A DNA stretch of 30,662 bases from an uncultured Eisenbergiella sp. Its GTDB lineage: Bacteria > Bacillota > Clostridia > Lachnospirales > Lachnospiraceae. The position numbers were made by a program, and so were the translations under genes. The notes beneath the pieces were generated by a model. That model did not search any database. It worked only from the letters and a program-made list of their open reading frames with translations, and was not told the DNA's origin. Positions 1 through 8,298 of this stretch are shown here, piece by piece (position 1 is the first letter of the stretch; each line of letters begins with the position of its first letter). Location: NCBI GenBank assembly GCA_947626725.1, contig CANQTI010000004.1, positions 1 through 30,662 of the forward strand, read 5' to 3'.

Positions 1-209
1 TGATCGAATCGGCCGTCTGCTTGATTTCGGACTTTAGACCTTTTTCCACATTTTCAACCGTAGATGTGATGGATTCTGCTGTCTGCTGTATCTCGGATCT
101 GAGCTTATTCTCTTTGTCTTCTACCGTAGAAGTGATCGAATCGGCCGTCTGCTTGATTTCGGACTTTAGACCTTTTTCCACATTTTCAACCGTAGATGTG
201 ATGGATTCT
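1..209 (-). repeat. 132-bp periodic repeat inside the tail stalk
   Basis: Bases 1-77 are identical to bases 133-209, an offset of 132 bp (44 codons). This equals two 22-residue stalk units, so the protein period is 22 residues and the DNA period is 66 or 132 bp. Exact DNA identity suggests recent duplication of two units rather than ancient protein repetition. The array may continue past the left edge. Confidence 0.9.
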
Positions 210-1567
210 TTTGTCTGCGTGATTTCCGACCGCAGCCCGCTTTCCGTTTCTTCCACCCTTGATGTCAGCGTTTGCTCCGTTTCGGTGATCTTTGACCCCA
301 GGCCGTCTTCCGCCTGTGTCGCTCTCTCTGTCTCAGTTTCTACCCTCCGGTCCGCATATCTTTGTGCTTCACTCTGGGCATACTCAGTGCTCCGGTCCGT
401 ATAGCTTTTGACGTTCTTCTCCGTGTCATCGATCCTCTGCTCGACCTTTGACACTCCGGCTGACACCTCATCCGTCAGGCCTTTTCCCTTCGGCTTCTCT
501 CCCAGACTAAGCGCCGCCTTTTCCGGTTCTCCCAACGGTATGGACATTTCCATAACCGGAAACACCCTGTCCATCCCGTACGGCTTGGCCCGGCAGTGAA
601 TGCGGTCTCCGCAGTCGAATGTATCATAACTGCTGTCCAGCATTGACAGATCTATCGCAGACAGATCGAGCGTGAGCTGTTCAAACTGATTGTCCGCCAG
701 CCACTCTTTTGCTTTCTTTAATAGTTCTTTCGGTTCTGTGACGCCATCCCATTCGTTTACTCCGTACACCCACCCAAAAGAGGCAACAGCATCTTCGCTG
801 TATATGTATTCTTTTCCCCTGTTTACACTTGTAATGTCTACGCGCTTTTCCAGATTCCCTATTTCGCTCTGCTCATCCCCGATCTCCTGCTCGATCCGCG
901 CCCCCAGCGGGATCAGTGCCGTGATCAGTTCCGCCGCATCCCTGCTATCAGAATAATCCAGCAGGTTCTCACCAAACTCTATCTTTTGTCCGCACAGCTT
1001 TCCATACTCCTCAATGGATATCCAGTCCAAATATAACCCATCTGTTTCATGCCGCAGCCTCAGATATCCTCCCAACCTGTCCACAAGCTTATCCCGGACA
1101 GCAGAAAGCGTGTTTTCGCGATTCGTATAGCGGTATAGGGAATCATTGCTGTCCCGTATCGTAACGTTCCCCAGCTTGATCCGCTTGCGTTCCTCTACCT
1201 GTCCGTTATGGATCTCCAAAAACTTCGCCAGCATCTGTTCCGGCGTCATGTTATGATATTCTGCCTGCGGCTGCACGGAATCGTTCAAAAAGCTTAATGC
1301 ACCGGCACAGTATATGCTTTTATCTTTCCACATGTCAGTCCTGCAGGACTGCACTTCTCCATAGAAGATCTCCTTTGCATTCCTGTACACGGATATCATT
1401 GACTTCCGATTCTTGATCTTTCCATACAGCGGATTGGACTGCGGCACACTGCACTCGAATTCACCCGCATATCCGGCAGACAGTTCCAGTCTTGGATCTG
1501 TCACGCATGCAAAGGCATCCCCCGGATAGTACAGCAGTTCGCCGTCAAGCAGAACTTTATATATCAT
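1..1567 (-). CDS. Phage tail protein, endopeptidase-tail/minor structural type, with coiled-coil repeats; partial
   Basis: The gene starts with ATG at 1567 (ATG overlaps the stop of the distal tail gene as ATGA) and stays open to the left edge, so only the first 522 or so residues are seen. Residues 1-360 resemble the N-terminal domain of prophage tail endopeptidase/tail-associated proteins that sit directly after Dit in Firmicutes siphophages and form the baseplate hub (gp27-like fold). From about residue 375 the protein becomes charged, with many S/T/E/K residues. It then enters 22-residue units of the kind T-x-(D/E)-S-I-T-S-T-V-E followed by a K/E-rich half, typical of trimeric coiled-coil stalks that carry a receptor-binding or enzymatic C-terminus. 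The C-terminal function is not visible. Family assignment rests on position and N-terminal character; the exact enzymatic role is uncertain. Confidence 0.85.
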   Translation of the reverse strand, partial: MIYKVLLDGELLYYPGDAFACVTDPRLELSAGYAGEFECSVPQSNPLYGKIKNRKSMISVYRNAKEIFYGEVQSCRTDMWKDKSIYCAGALSFLNDSVQPQAEYHNMTPEQMLAKFLEIHNGQVEERKRIKLGNVTIRDSNDSLYRYTNRENTLSAVRDKLVDRLGGYLRLRHETDGLYLDWISIEEYGKLCGQKIEFGENLLDYSDSRDAAELITALIPLGARIEQEIGDEQSEIGNLEKRVDITSVNRGKEYIYSEDAVASFGWVYGVNEWDGVTEPKELLKKAKEWLADNQFEQLTLDLSAIDLSMLDSSYDTFDCGDRIHCRAKPYGMDRVFPVMEMSIPLGEPEKAALSLGEKPKGKGLTDEVSAGVSKVEQRIDDTEKNVKSYTDRSTEYAQSEAQRYADRRVETETERATQAEDGLGSKITETEQTLTSRVEETESGLRSEITQTKESITSTVENVEKGLKSEIKQTADSITSTVEDKENKLRSEIQQTAESITSTVENVEKGLKSEIKQTADSI

Positions 1568-2292
1568 AACGATCCCCTTCTGAAAATCACACGCAGTTCC
1601 CCGTTCCCGGTGAATGTATAAACAGCCTTTTCATAACTGGCAACAAAATCCGGAAAACGGTTTTCTCCTGATTTCAGCCTGTATGTCACGCCCTTGTATT
1701 CAACCGATATTTCTCCCCTTTTCACATCAAAAACCGGCACGATCGGCATCCCCTGCGCGGCCAGCGTATAAGTTTCTGTCCCATTTACTGTCACATTGCA
1801 GTCCTGATTGATGATCCCGCTTATAAAATTAAACGGGTCCCATCTCCACGGCTCTGTGGAATCGTACTTCTCATATTTGTACGGGTCCGCGCACGGCAGC
1901 TCCAGCACAACCTTCCCGAGCCGCCTCATACGTTCAAAATCAACAACCTGTGCCCGCCCGCGCCAGTAATAATCCTTATCATTGTCAAAAGTCAGCCGGA
2001 CCATCTGACCGTGCAGGATATTGCGCAGATCGGAGATCTCGCTGTCCCATGCACTGTCCTTGTGCAGGCATCCCATGATGATCTTGATCACACGGCTTGT
2101 ATATACCGGGTATCCCGTCACCGCTTCACTCAGATCTATCGTACGGTTAAGGCCCGGGACCGTAACGAGACGGCTTTCCAGCACCGGATCCCCGATATAG
2201 TCTGTATTCTCTATCGCGAAACCCCAGTCCTTCAACGTGTGGTAAACCTTTCCCGTCCGTTCTACAGTCACGGACACTGCATTCGTGATCAT
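1564..2292 (-). CDS. Distal tail protein (Dit), phage tail family
   Basis: A 242-aa protein encoded between the tape measure gene and the tail endopeptidase-like gene, the fixed position of Dit in siphophages of Gram-positive hosts. Dit forms the hexameric ring that closes the tail tube and docks the baseplate. The N-terminal half carries the expected pattern (a conserved G-x-x-V-x-E-x-R-L-V stretch around residues 35-45, followed by a beta-rich region with W and Y), and the C-terminal half is a beta-sandwich-like region ending in V-I-F-R-R-G. It starts at ATG 2292, overlapping the tape measure stop by 4 bp. Length and position fit the family well. Confidence 0.88.
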   Translation of the reverse strand: MITNAVSVTVERTGKVYHTLKDWGFAIENTDYIGDPVLESRLVTVPGLNRTIDLSEAVTGYPVYTSRVIKIIMGCLHKDSAWDSEISDLRNILHGQMVRLTFDNDKDYYWRGRAQVVDFERMRRLGKVVLELPCADPYKYEKYDSTEPWRWDPFNFISGIINQDCNVTVNGTETYTLAAQGMPIVPVFDVKRGEISVEYKGVTYRLKSGENRFPDFVASYEKAVYTFTGNGELRVIFRRGSL

Positions 2293-5156
2293 TGTCTCTC
2301 GTCCTTCAGCTTAATACGTCCCAATGCCAGGTTCATGCTTGGAGCCAGTTTTCCGGCCAGCTCACCTTTATCAAAGTACAGATTCTGTCCAGCCGCCAGG
2401 TATGGCAGATACCTTTCGAGTATCCCGGATATGCCTGACATCCGCTGTCCGATCACTCCGTTCACGATATTCCCGATCATTCCCGCCAAATGCTCTTCTC
2501 CTGAAACGACTTCCCTTCCCGCCTCTCCGCCTCCTATCAGCTGACCTCCCATCTGCCCGAAGATCGTCGGCCGGTCAAGCACTACGGCACTGTTCATCGC
2601 CCTTTTGTACCAATCCACCTTTATCGACGGAACGGATCCCGTTTTGATGTCGAGCCTCCCATCTATAGAAAAATGTGGTGTCTCTATTTTGGACCCGAGC
2701 TTTAATTTTACGTTTCCAAGCATTTGCCGGATCTTTTCCAGCGATGACCTTACTGCATTCTCCGCCTTTTTCATCCCTGCTCCTGCCGCGTCACCGATCC
2801 CGCTTATTGTTACTTTAGCCGCGTCAACGCTTTTCACCATTCCGCCAAGCGCATTTCCTGCCTCTTCCGCATTCTCCCGTATGGCCTGAGCCGATTTGTT
2901 CACTGCCGCCACCGCGACCGCAAGGGCCGCCGCCCCCGCTGCCGATACCGTAAACGCAGCTGACAGGCCCAGCAGCGCGGCGTCAGTTGCTCCTATCGTC
3001 ACTGCCGCTCCCCCAAACGGCAGGAGCATGGCCGTCATAGTCGCCGCAGCCGCCAGTGCGCCGGCAGACAGCACTGCCATTGAGCTGCCGATCCGCGCGA
3101 TTGCGACAGCCGCCGACGTTCCGTAGGTAGCAATCGTAGGAAGCTGTGTCGCAAGCAGAGTGATGCCTCCCGTCGCCGCCAGTATTCCCACGCCGGCCAA
3201 AGTTACTCCGGCTCCAAATGCGATCAGTCCGGCCGACCCTGCTGCAAGAGCCGGCGCCAGAGCCGCCGCCCCCGCCGCCATTCCCGCGACCGCGGCCACG
3301 AGTCCAACCAATGCAAGCGCTGCCCCCGGTCCCGCGTCAGCGATCTGAACAGCTGACTGCGCCAGCAGCGCAAGTCCCGCGGATGCCAACAGGATTCCGG
3401 CTCCCGCCGCCACAAGGCCAAGAGCATTTTTCGATAACGCCCCGACCGCTCCTCCTGCACTGCTCACCGGCGCCGCCGCGCTTTCTGCCGCCTTGCCCAG
3501 GCTCGACACCGAATCCACGGCTTTTCCTGCGCCCTGCGCCATCCCGCCGAGTTTGGACCCAATGCTGGTGAATGTTGTCATCAGGCTGGAGCCTGCCGAG
3601 ATCATGGAGCCCGCCAGACTGACTCCCTTCCCGGCGATCGAGATGACCGGTCCTGCTGCCGCCGCCAACATTGCACACTTCACGACCATCTGCTGCTGAG
3701 ATTCATTGAGACCGTCCCACCATGATTTCAGTCTGCTCACCCCATCGCTCACCGTTTCGAGCGCAGGCTGAAGCATTTCGAGCAGCGTCGTCCCTATTTC
3801 TATGCCTGTATTCTTGAGCTTGTTCAGCGTGATCTGTATGTTATATCCCGTCGTTCCCAGCTTGTCGAATGCGGTCTGCGTAGACCCTGCCGCTGTGCCC
3901 ATCTGGTCAATGACATCTTTCAGCTTTGCTCCGTTGCCCATCAGAACATTCGCTGCCTTTCCGGCCTCCTCAGAGCCGAACATGTTCTGGATCGTTGTTC
4001 CGCTCTTTGCTGCCTGCTCGCTAAGAACAGAGAGAACGTCTGTTAAACTCCACCCCATTCCCATAGCTTCCGCCATTGTAAGGCCTCCGGCTCTGATATT
4101 CTCTGTCCCGGCCGCAAAAGCGTCCGCCGCCGCTGTCCCTTGTTTTCCGAGCTCATTCAGCATAGAATTGAGGTACGTCGTCGTCTCTGCCGTCGCTATG
4201 CCGTTTGCAGTCATGACCGCATATGCCCCTGCAAGCGTTTCCAGCTGCACTCCATTTGATTTCGCGGTGGGAATTACCTTTCCCATTGCTGAGGCGAGCT
4301 CTCCCACCGTCGTTTTGCCCAGGTTCTGCGTCTGGATAAGGACATCTGACACCCTCGTGACTTCGCTCGCCTCCATGCCGTAGGCGTTCATCGTTGTCGT
4401 GAGAATATCAAGCGCGGATGCCGAATCGGTAAAGCCGGCCTTCGCGAGCATTGCCGCGTTTTTTACGAAGCTCACCGCATCTCCCGTTTTCTGCCCTGCG
4501 GAGATCGCATTATATACATTGTCCGCTATCTCCGACGCGCTGATGCCAGTCTGATCAGACAGTTCCATGATGGCCGACTGCATATCTCCAAGCGAAACTT
4601 CTGTATCATCCGCAATTGTGGACACCTTTGCCATTGCATCCTCAAATTCCACAGCCGACGCCACCGAAACGCTTCCGACAGCTGTGAGCGGCGCGGTGAT
4701 GCTTTTCGTCAGGCCATTCCCGACCTTTGATATCTTATCTCCGACCTTCGAGATCTCCTCACCGCATTTCTTCATCTTTTCGGCGGCCACTTTTGCCTGC
4801 TGCTCCGCGACAGAGCCAAAATCTTCATACTCTTTCTGTAGGGTTTTCAGCTTCTGCTGTGTTTCGATGATCTCCCGTTGGAGCGCATCGTGCTCCTCCG
4901 CTCCCAGATCGCCTTCCTTCGCAATTTTCTGAAGTTGATTTAGCTTCGCCCTGGTTTCGTCCACAGCTTTCCCGAGCTTTTTCTGTTTCTGCTCCAGCAG
5001 CTCTGCGTTTCCCGGATCGAATTTCAGCAGCTTGTTTACGTCCCTCAGCGCATTCTGCGTCTTGTTGATGGCGCCATTTACATTTTTCAGCGCATCGCTC
5101 AGTTTTGTCGTATTCGCGCCGATCTCTATTGTGATCCCCGATATCCTTGACGCCAT
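2289..5156 (-). CDS. Phage tail tape measure protein
   Basis: A 955-aa protein, the longest phage gene here. It opens with a coiled-coil region (residues about 10-135, rich in K, E, Q and L, including a K-L-L-K-F-D-P-G-N motif typical of TP901-type tape measure proteins). The conserved TMM domain follows (about 165-440: A-x-V-E-F-E-D-A-M-A-K-V-S-T, Q-T-G-x-S-A-S-E-I, and G-A-Y-A-V-M-T-A-N-G). Next is a long Ala/Gly-rich hydrophobic stretch (about 490-760), possibly membrane-inserting during DNA entry. It sets tail length; with the usual rule of about 0.15 nm per residue it implies a tail near 140 nm (inference). The start ATG at 5156 has AAAGGGG upstream. It follows the frameshifted chaperone gene by 12 bp, as in most siphophages. 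Confidence 0.96.
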   Translation of the reverse strand: MASRISGITIEIGANTTKLSDALKNVNGAINKTQNALRDVNKLLKFDPGNAELLEQKQKKLGKAVDETRAKLNQLQKIAKEGDLGAEEHDALQREIIETQQKLKTLQKEYEDFGSVAEQQAKVAAEKMKKCGEEISKVGDKISKVGNGLTKSITAPLTAVGSVSVASAVEFEDAMAKVSTIADDTEVSLGDMQSAIMELSDQTGISASEIADNVYNAISAGQKTGDAVSFVKNAAMLAKAGFTDSASALDILTTTMNAYGMEASEVTRVSDVLIQTQNLGKTTVGELASAMGKVIPTAKSNGVQLETLAGAYAVMTANGIATAETTTYLNSMLNELGKQGTAAADAFAAGTENIRAGGLTMAEAMGMGWSLTDVLSVLSEQAAKSGTTIQNMFGSEEAGKAANVLMGNGAKLKDVIDQMGTAAGSTQTAFDKLGTTGYNIQITLNKLKNTGIEIGTTLLEMLQPALETVSDGVSRLKSWWDGLNESQQQMVVKCAMLAAAAGPVISIAGKGVSLAGSMISAGSSLMTTFTSIGSKLGGMAQGAGKAVDSVSSLGKAAESAAAPVSSAGGAVGALSKNALGLVAAGAGILLASAGLALLAQSAVQIADAGPGAALALVGLVAAVAGMAAGAAALAPALAAGSAGLIAFGAGVTLAGVGILAATGGITLLATQLPTIATYGTSAAVAIARIGSSMAVLSAGALAAAATMTAMLLPFGGAAVTIGATDAALLGLSAAFTVSAAGAAALAVAVAAVNKSAQAIRENAEEAGNALGGMVKSVDAAKVTISGIGDAAGAGMKKAENAVRSSLEKIRQMLGNVKLKLGSKIETPHFSIDGRLDIKTGSVPSIKVDWYKRAMNSAVVLDRPTIFGQMGGQLIGGGEAGREVVSGEEHLAGMIGNIVNGVIGQRMSGISGILERYLPYLAAGQNLYFDKGELAGKLAPSMNLALGRIKLKDERQ

Positions 5157-5168
5157 CTTTTTCCCCTT

Positions 5169-5656
5169 TTACAGCTCATCCATATCCGCCTGCGTCGCGC
5201 AGTAAGGATAATCATATTCATCATTTTTAGCTTCCGTGAACATGTCAAATATGAGGCCCATGGAAAGCCGTTCCATATCCCCCACAGAGATCCCGCACTG
5301 TATGCATCTCAAGACATACAGCGCGGTGTTCATCTCCCGGTCTATCATCCGTTCTTTTTTTTTGCTTCCGAGGTCTCTTTCGTCTCGCCCGATATCATGT
5401 CGATGATATCCGAAATCGCGTTGTTCAGGTCAACGAAATCAAAACGTTCCAGCCATTCCGTTTCCTCCGCTTTGTCCTCCGGGTTGCCGTGCCGGTACAT
5501 CACCCATGCGATCGCCAGCGTGAACTCCGCGTTCTCCCCTGCAAGCTGCGTGTCTTTAAAAAACTCGCGTCCCGTCAGCTCCCTGTACACGATCGGCAGC
5601 GCCCCCGTCGAGCGGAATCTCACTTTTTCATTTCCGATCTCTATTTCTTTTACCAT
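5169..5656 (-). CDS. Tail assembly chaperone, long form (gpGT-like), made by -1 ribosomal frameshift
   Basis: The short chaperone frame ends in GCA AAA AAA AAG AAC GGA TGA. The run A9-G contains the classic -1 slippery heptamer A-AAA-AAG in the right phase. Slipping back one base at AAG (5354) opens a frame to TAA at 5169 that adds 61 residues, beginning E-R-M-I-D-R-E-M and ending with a D-Y-P-Y-C-A-T-Q-A-D-M-D-E-L type tail. That acidic ending is typical of the second part of tail chaperones in small siphophages. The predicted product is about 162 aa. In lambda and relatives the long form links the tail tube protein to the tape measure protein. The alternative is separate start at ATG 5348, which overlaps the upstream TGA and has a weaker ribosome site. 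Confidence 0.8.
5345..5656 (-). CDS. Tail assembly chaperone, short form (gpG-like)
   Basis: A 103-aa protein encoded between the major tail protein and the tape measure, the fixed place of the G/GT chaperones. It is mostly helical and acidic, with the pattern R-F-R-S-T-G-A-L-P-I-V-Y-R near residues 14-26, which is common in Firmicutes phage tail chaperones. It ends in a lysine run encoded by A9-G, just before the TGA stop at 5345-5347, where the frameshift is predicted. It starts at ATG 5656, overlapping the upstream gene by 7 bp, so the two are translated together. It binds the tape measure protein during assembly and is not part of the virion (family knowledge). Confidence 0.85.
   Translation of the reverse strand: MVKEIEIGNEKVRFRSTGALPIVYRELTGREFFKDTQLAGENAEFTLAIAWVMYRHGNPEDKAEETEWLERFDFVDLNNAISDIIDMISGETKETSEAKKKNG
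5354..5363 (-). promoter_or_regulatory. Programmed -1 frameshift slippery site (A9-G)
   Basis: Nine T followed by G on the plus strand reads as nine A then G on the coding strand, in phase GCA AAA AAA AAG. The heptamer A-AAA-AAG is among the most efficient bacterial -1 sites. The frame reached by -1 slippage encodes the expected downstream chaperone part; a +1 shift would not. A strong stimulatory hairpin immediately downstream was not evident by eye. Confidence 0.8.
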
Positions 5657-6612
5657 TCTTGCTCCTCCAGCGTCGCCTCAGAAAAATCGAGCGAGAAGAT
5701 CTCTGCACCCCCGACCTTTGCCGTGATCTTTTTCCCGCCTGTCAGATTCTCCAGCCGGACGATCCATTTCAGATCCGCCGCTTTCTTTTCCTTCGCCGCA
5801 CCCTCCATGGTGATTTCTTCGCCGTCATACACGGGATCGATCAGGATCGGAACGAAATGCCCGGTGTTGTTGCTGCCCGAGAACTCTGTCCACGGCTCTT
5901 TGATGTTGTGCACGGTGCCGTATACCTTCCCGTTTCTGCCATTCCATTCGATCGAGATATCCCGTCCGATCAGATCCGCCGCGCTCTTATCGCCATACTT
6001 TTTATCCAGCGGCTGAGTGCTGACCGGCCACACTTTCACGCTATCCGCACCCGTACTGCTCCCACCTTTTTTGTATACCGTGTCAAACCACTTTCTGCGC
6101 ACTTCATCCGACGTTCTGGCCGTCGTTTTGGCCCGGACATTTCCGTCCGCATCACAGGTACAGGAAATAGTGAGCTTGTCCGTTTTCGGCGTCTTGCTGG
6201 CCTCGTTTGTGCTCGCTTCCGTAGTTGCCCTTGTCGCAGAACAGTTATAAAACCAGAAAAGCGTATTGTGGACATCTCCATCGATCTGGAATCCGAGCGC
6301 AAAATCTTTGATCACGTTCTCGACGTTCTCGACCATCACCCCGTCTTCATTTGGGATCTCCCCGAAGATCTTTTCCTGAAATTCTTCGGTTACCATCGCG
6401 ATCTCCAGATCCCCCTCATATCCATCATTCGGTGCGCTCTGGTAGTACACCACGCCGTCCGCATAAAATTTATTGATCTCCCCCTGCGCGCTCATGGACA
6501 TATTCACTGCACCCGGAAGGGAAAATACCTGCTCATATTCCCCCGTTTCCCTGTTGATCGGCGCGATATGCACGTTTTTCAGGTTGAATTTTACTTTATT
6601 CCCTTTCTTCAT
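5650..6612 (-). CDS. Major tail protein (phi13-type tail tube)
   Basis: A 320-aa protein with the start region K-V-K-F-N-L-K-N-V-H-I-A-P-I, then a stretch on Y-A-D-G-V-V-Y-Y and G-Y-E-G-D-L-E-I-A. Both are characteristic of the phi13 family of tail tube proteins of Firmicutes siphophages. The tube domain spans about residues 1-210 (F-A-L-G-F-Q-I-D-G around 105-113, W-F-D near 170). The last 100 or so residues look like an extra beta-rich domain with a G-K-K-I-T-A-K-V ending, perhaps a surface Ig-like module. It forms the stacked hexamer rings of the tail tube. ATG 6612 overlaps the preceding tail terminator gene by 17 bp. Confidence 0.92.
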   Translation of the reverse strand: MKKGNKVKFNLKNVHIAPINRETGEYEQVFSLPGAVNMSMSAQGEINKFYADGVVYYQSAPNDGYEGDLEIAMVTEEFQEKIFGEIPNEDGVMVENVENVIKDFALGFQIDGDVHNTLFWFYNCSATRATTEASTNEASKTPKTDKLTISCTCDADGNVRAKTTARTSDEVRRKWFDTVYKKGGSSTGADSVKVWPVSTQPLDKKYGDKSAADLIGRDISIEWNGRNGKVYGTVHNIKEPWTEFSGSNNTGHFVPILIDPVYDGEEITMEGAAKEKKAADLKWIVRLENLTGGKKITAKVGGAEIFSLDFSEATLEEQEW

Positions 6613-6961
6613 CCTCTTTCTCCTCCTCCGTGATCTGGAAACTGTAAACTGTCTGATACATGTTCTCGCTGGAAATCCATTCTCTTTCGGTCTCCCAGGC
6701 GATCTCTTCGCCGCGCAACGCCATTTCCACTTTCGCCTCTGTTTCCGGCGAATATCTGTCCGTATAGAGCTCGATCATAATATTTGTGATCTTCTCATAT
6801 ACGGCTCCGTCCGCGAAGAAATTGCTGCTGTCTCCGATGAGGTAAGTAATGAACGGCGGTTCCGGCGGTGTATAATCGTCGCTTTTCGTCGGAAAAGCCT
6901 GGAACGTATAAGGAATCCCGATCCTCTCCAGCATCTCATTCATTTTTTCTCCAGCTGTCAT
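6596..6961 (-). CDS. Tail terminator / minor tail component
   Basis: A 121-aa acidic protein between the HK97 gp10-like gene and the tail tube gene. This is where the tail terminator (lambda gpU/SPP1 gp17-like) or a DUF3168-like tail completion protein lies in this gene order. The pattern P-x-F-x-T-Y-L-I-G-D near residues 35-45, with I-E-L-Y-T-D around 64-69, resembles clostridial members of that group, as does the helical-beta mix. Terminators stop tube growth and join the tail to the head. The C-terminus is a run of Glu/Asp/Arg. ATG 6961 overlaps the upstream stop by 4 bp. Assignment is mostly by position and general character. Confidence 0.72.
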   Translation of the reverse strand: MTAGEKMNEMLERIGIPYTFQAFPTKSDDYTPPEPPFITYLIGDSSNFFADGAVYEKITNIMIELYTDRYSPETEAKVEMALRGEEIAWETEREWISSENMYQTVYSFQITEEEKEDEERE

Positions 6962-7359
6962 TTCTCCAGTCCTTTCACTATCTTCTCCTGAAACAGCTTT
7001 GCCGCCTGTTGTTCCGCTGCCGCAATATGCGGCCTCGCTGCAGCTCTGCCCACCGTCCTGCCTCCCCGTCTCAAAGCGTGACCATATTCCAGCAGGTGCG
7101 TCAGGGACGAGCCTTTCCCGGCGTGTACCGTCCGGCCATAGGCTCCCCTTCCCCTGCTCGTGATCTTCGATGTCCAGCCCTTCGCATAGGTTCCCTTTTT
7201 CCGGGATTTACCTTTCGGGCTGGAAGATTTCAGGTCCTTCACGGTCTCTTTTGCGGTTTCGTCAATCGCCTTTTCGATTTCCTCCTGCGTAAGCTTTTCA
7301 TACGCATTCAGTTCTTTCATGACTGCCGCCGCCAAGTCCCCGATCTTAATCCCGCTCAT
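6958..7359 (-). CDS. HK97 gp10-like phage protein (head-tail joining)
   Basis: A 133-aa basic protein if started at ATG 7359 (M-S-G-I-K-I-G-D). An upstream extension to 7410 is open but lies inside the preceding gene and reads as out-of-frame sequence, so I reject it. The middle carries the family pattern: K-x-x-K-x-G-x-Y-x-K-G-W-x-S-K, then H-L-L-E-Y-G-H-A and a later R-P-H-I-A. This H-L-x-E-Y-G-H followed by R-P-H is the clear signature of the HK97 gp10 family. These proteins sit at the head-tail interface and are needed for joining. It overlaps the head closure gene by 14 bp and the terminator gene by 4 bp. Confidence 0.9.
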   Translation of the reverse strand: MSGIKIGDLAAAVMKELNAYEKLTQEEIEKAIDETAKETVKDLKSSSPKGKSRKKGTYAKGWTSKITSRGRGAYGRTVHAGKGSSLTHLLEYGHALRRGGRTVGRAAARPHIAAAEQQAAKLFQEKIVKGLEK

Positions 7360-7657
7360 GTTCACCCACTTTCTTCTCCAGATACAGCTCCGTCTCTTCG
7401 CCGTTCTCATAGGTGCGGTATATCCCGTACCGCAGGCCGCCCACCTCCGCGGCCGGTTCTCCGCGGTATTCCTGTGTCCTGACTTTCACCTGAAAGCTCG
7501 GATTCACTCCCTGTCTTCCAGCTTCTCCCCATTCCGCACGGGTGACAGGGGACTTCCGTCCCCATATCGTCCTGCTGGTTTCCTGCGATACCATCTGCCC
7601 ATATCTGTCCCTCCCGTATGTTCTCCCGAACAGGGTTATCTTGATCGTGTTATCCAT
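7346..7657 (-). CDS. Phage head closure protein (SPP1 gp16-like)
   Basis: A 103-aa protein rich in R, G and Y with predicted beta strands, placed between the gp6-like connector and the gp10-like gene, the usual position of the head closure (stopper) protein. It has I-W-G-R near residue 31 and F-Q-V-K-V-R-T-Q-E-Y near 54-63, matching the general W-A-x-v and f-x-V-R-x-x-x-Y pattern of phage head-tail joining proteins. The product would close the capsid exit after packaging. ATG 7657 overlaps the connector stop by 8 bp. Confidence 0.8.
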   Translation of the reverse strand: MDNTIKITLFGRTYGRDRYGQMVSQETSRTIWGRKSPVTRAEWGEAGRQGVNPSFQVKVRTQEYRGEPAAEVGGLRYGIYRTYENGEETELYLEKKVGEHERD

Positions 7658-7934
7658 CAGTCCGTCCCTTCTCGTGCATCACGCGGTTGTTGAGGGCATA
7701 GCGGAGCATTCGCGGCATCTGCATACCAGGTTCCTGCCTCTGCTGGTAGAGATACCCGGTATACATACGGCGGAGCCCTTCGTCGTCGTCACTGTCCGAC
7801 AACGTTATGCCCTCGCGCCTGATATTCGCCTCTGCCTCCTTCAATAACTGTTTCAGAAGGCCGTCCATATCACCCTCTGTGATGAGCTGGTCGAGCTTAA
7901 TCAGGTCTATCCTCTCCTGCTCCGTCATACTCAC
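7650..7934 (-). CDS. Head-tail connector protein, gp6-like
   Basis: A 94-aa helical protein. The region A-N-I-R-R-E near residues 36-41 with D-D-E-G-L-R-R-M-Y-T-G-Y-L-Y-Q-Q-R (about 50-66), and a final A-L-N-N-R-V-M near 80-86, resemble the QLRG/gp6-like connector family, which forms the ring below the portal (HK97 gp6, SPP1 gp15). Position directly after the capsid region supports this. It overlaps the preceding small gene by 38 bp in another frame. A second Met at residue 3 is an alternative start. Confidence 0.78.
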   Translation of the reverse strand: MSMTEQERIDLIKLDQLITEGDMDGLLKQLLKEAEANIRREGITLSDSDDDEGLRRMYTGYLYQQRQEPGMQMPRMLRYALNNRVMHEKGRTDG

Positions 7935-8298
7935 GCCCCCGTTTGAACGTCGCCTTCTTGAAGTTCAGGGTAGCGACCACTTCATTGTCAACACTGACTT
8001 TCACGGTCGTGTCCTTGTCCTTTATCTTTGCGACGAGCATACTGTCATCCGGGAACGGATTCTTCCTTACCGTCCCGTTTACCTCGGTTTCAACCTCTTC
8101 CCCGGTCTTTCCGATCTTCACGGGCATATAGTATCCTTTGCTCCCCTTCTCGTACCCGTCGTAGCTGGAATTGTATTTCAGTGTCCCGAGTACGGTTCCG
8201 GATTCAAGAATCTTTGTGTCGTCGGAGATCAGATCAGAGGTATGCTTGCCCAGCAGCTCCTGACCTTTGGGCGGTACTTCTAAGCGGTCAGGAGCCAT
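7897..8298 (-). CDS. Unknown phage protein next to the capsid gene; candidate head decoration protein
   Basis: A 133-aa protein directly downstream of the capsid gene, starting at ATG 8298 inside the capsid stop overlap. I do not recognise the family with certainty. It is beta-rich: G-T-V-L-G-T-L-K-Y near residues 34-42, a Tyr/Gly/Lys stretch, G-Y-Y-M-P-V-K-I about 56-63, and T-V-K-V-S-V-D-N-E-V-V-A-T-L near 97-110. It ends in a charged tail. In many HK97-type phages the gene after the capsid encodes a decoration or head-fibre protein, and the beta-rich composition fits. The 3' end overlaps the connector gene by 38 bp, longer than its neighbours. Confidence 0.65.
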   Translation of the reverse strand: MAPDRLEVPPKGQELLGKHTSDLISDDTKILESGTVLGTLKYNSSYDGYEKGSKGYYMPVKIGKTGEEVETEVNGTVRKNPFPDDSMLVAKIKDKDTTVKVSVDNEVVATLNFKKATFKRGREYDGAGEDRPD

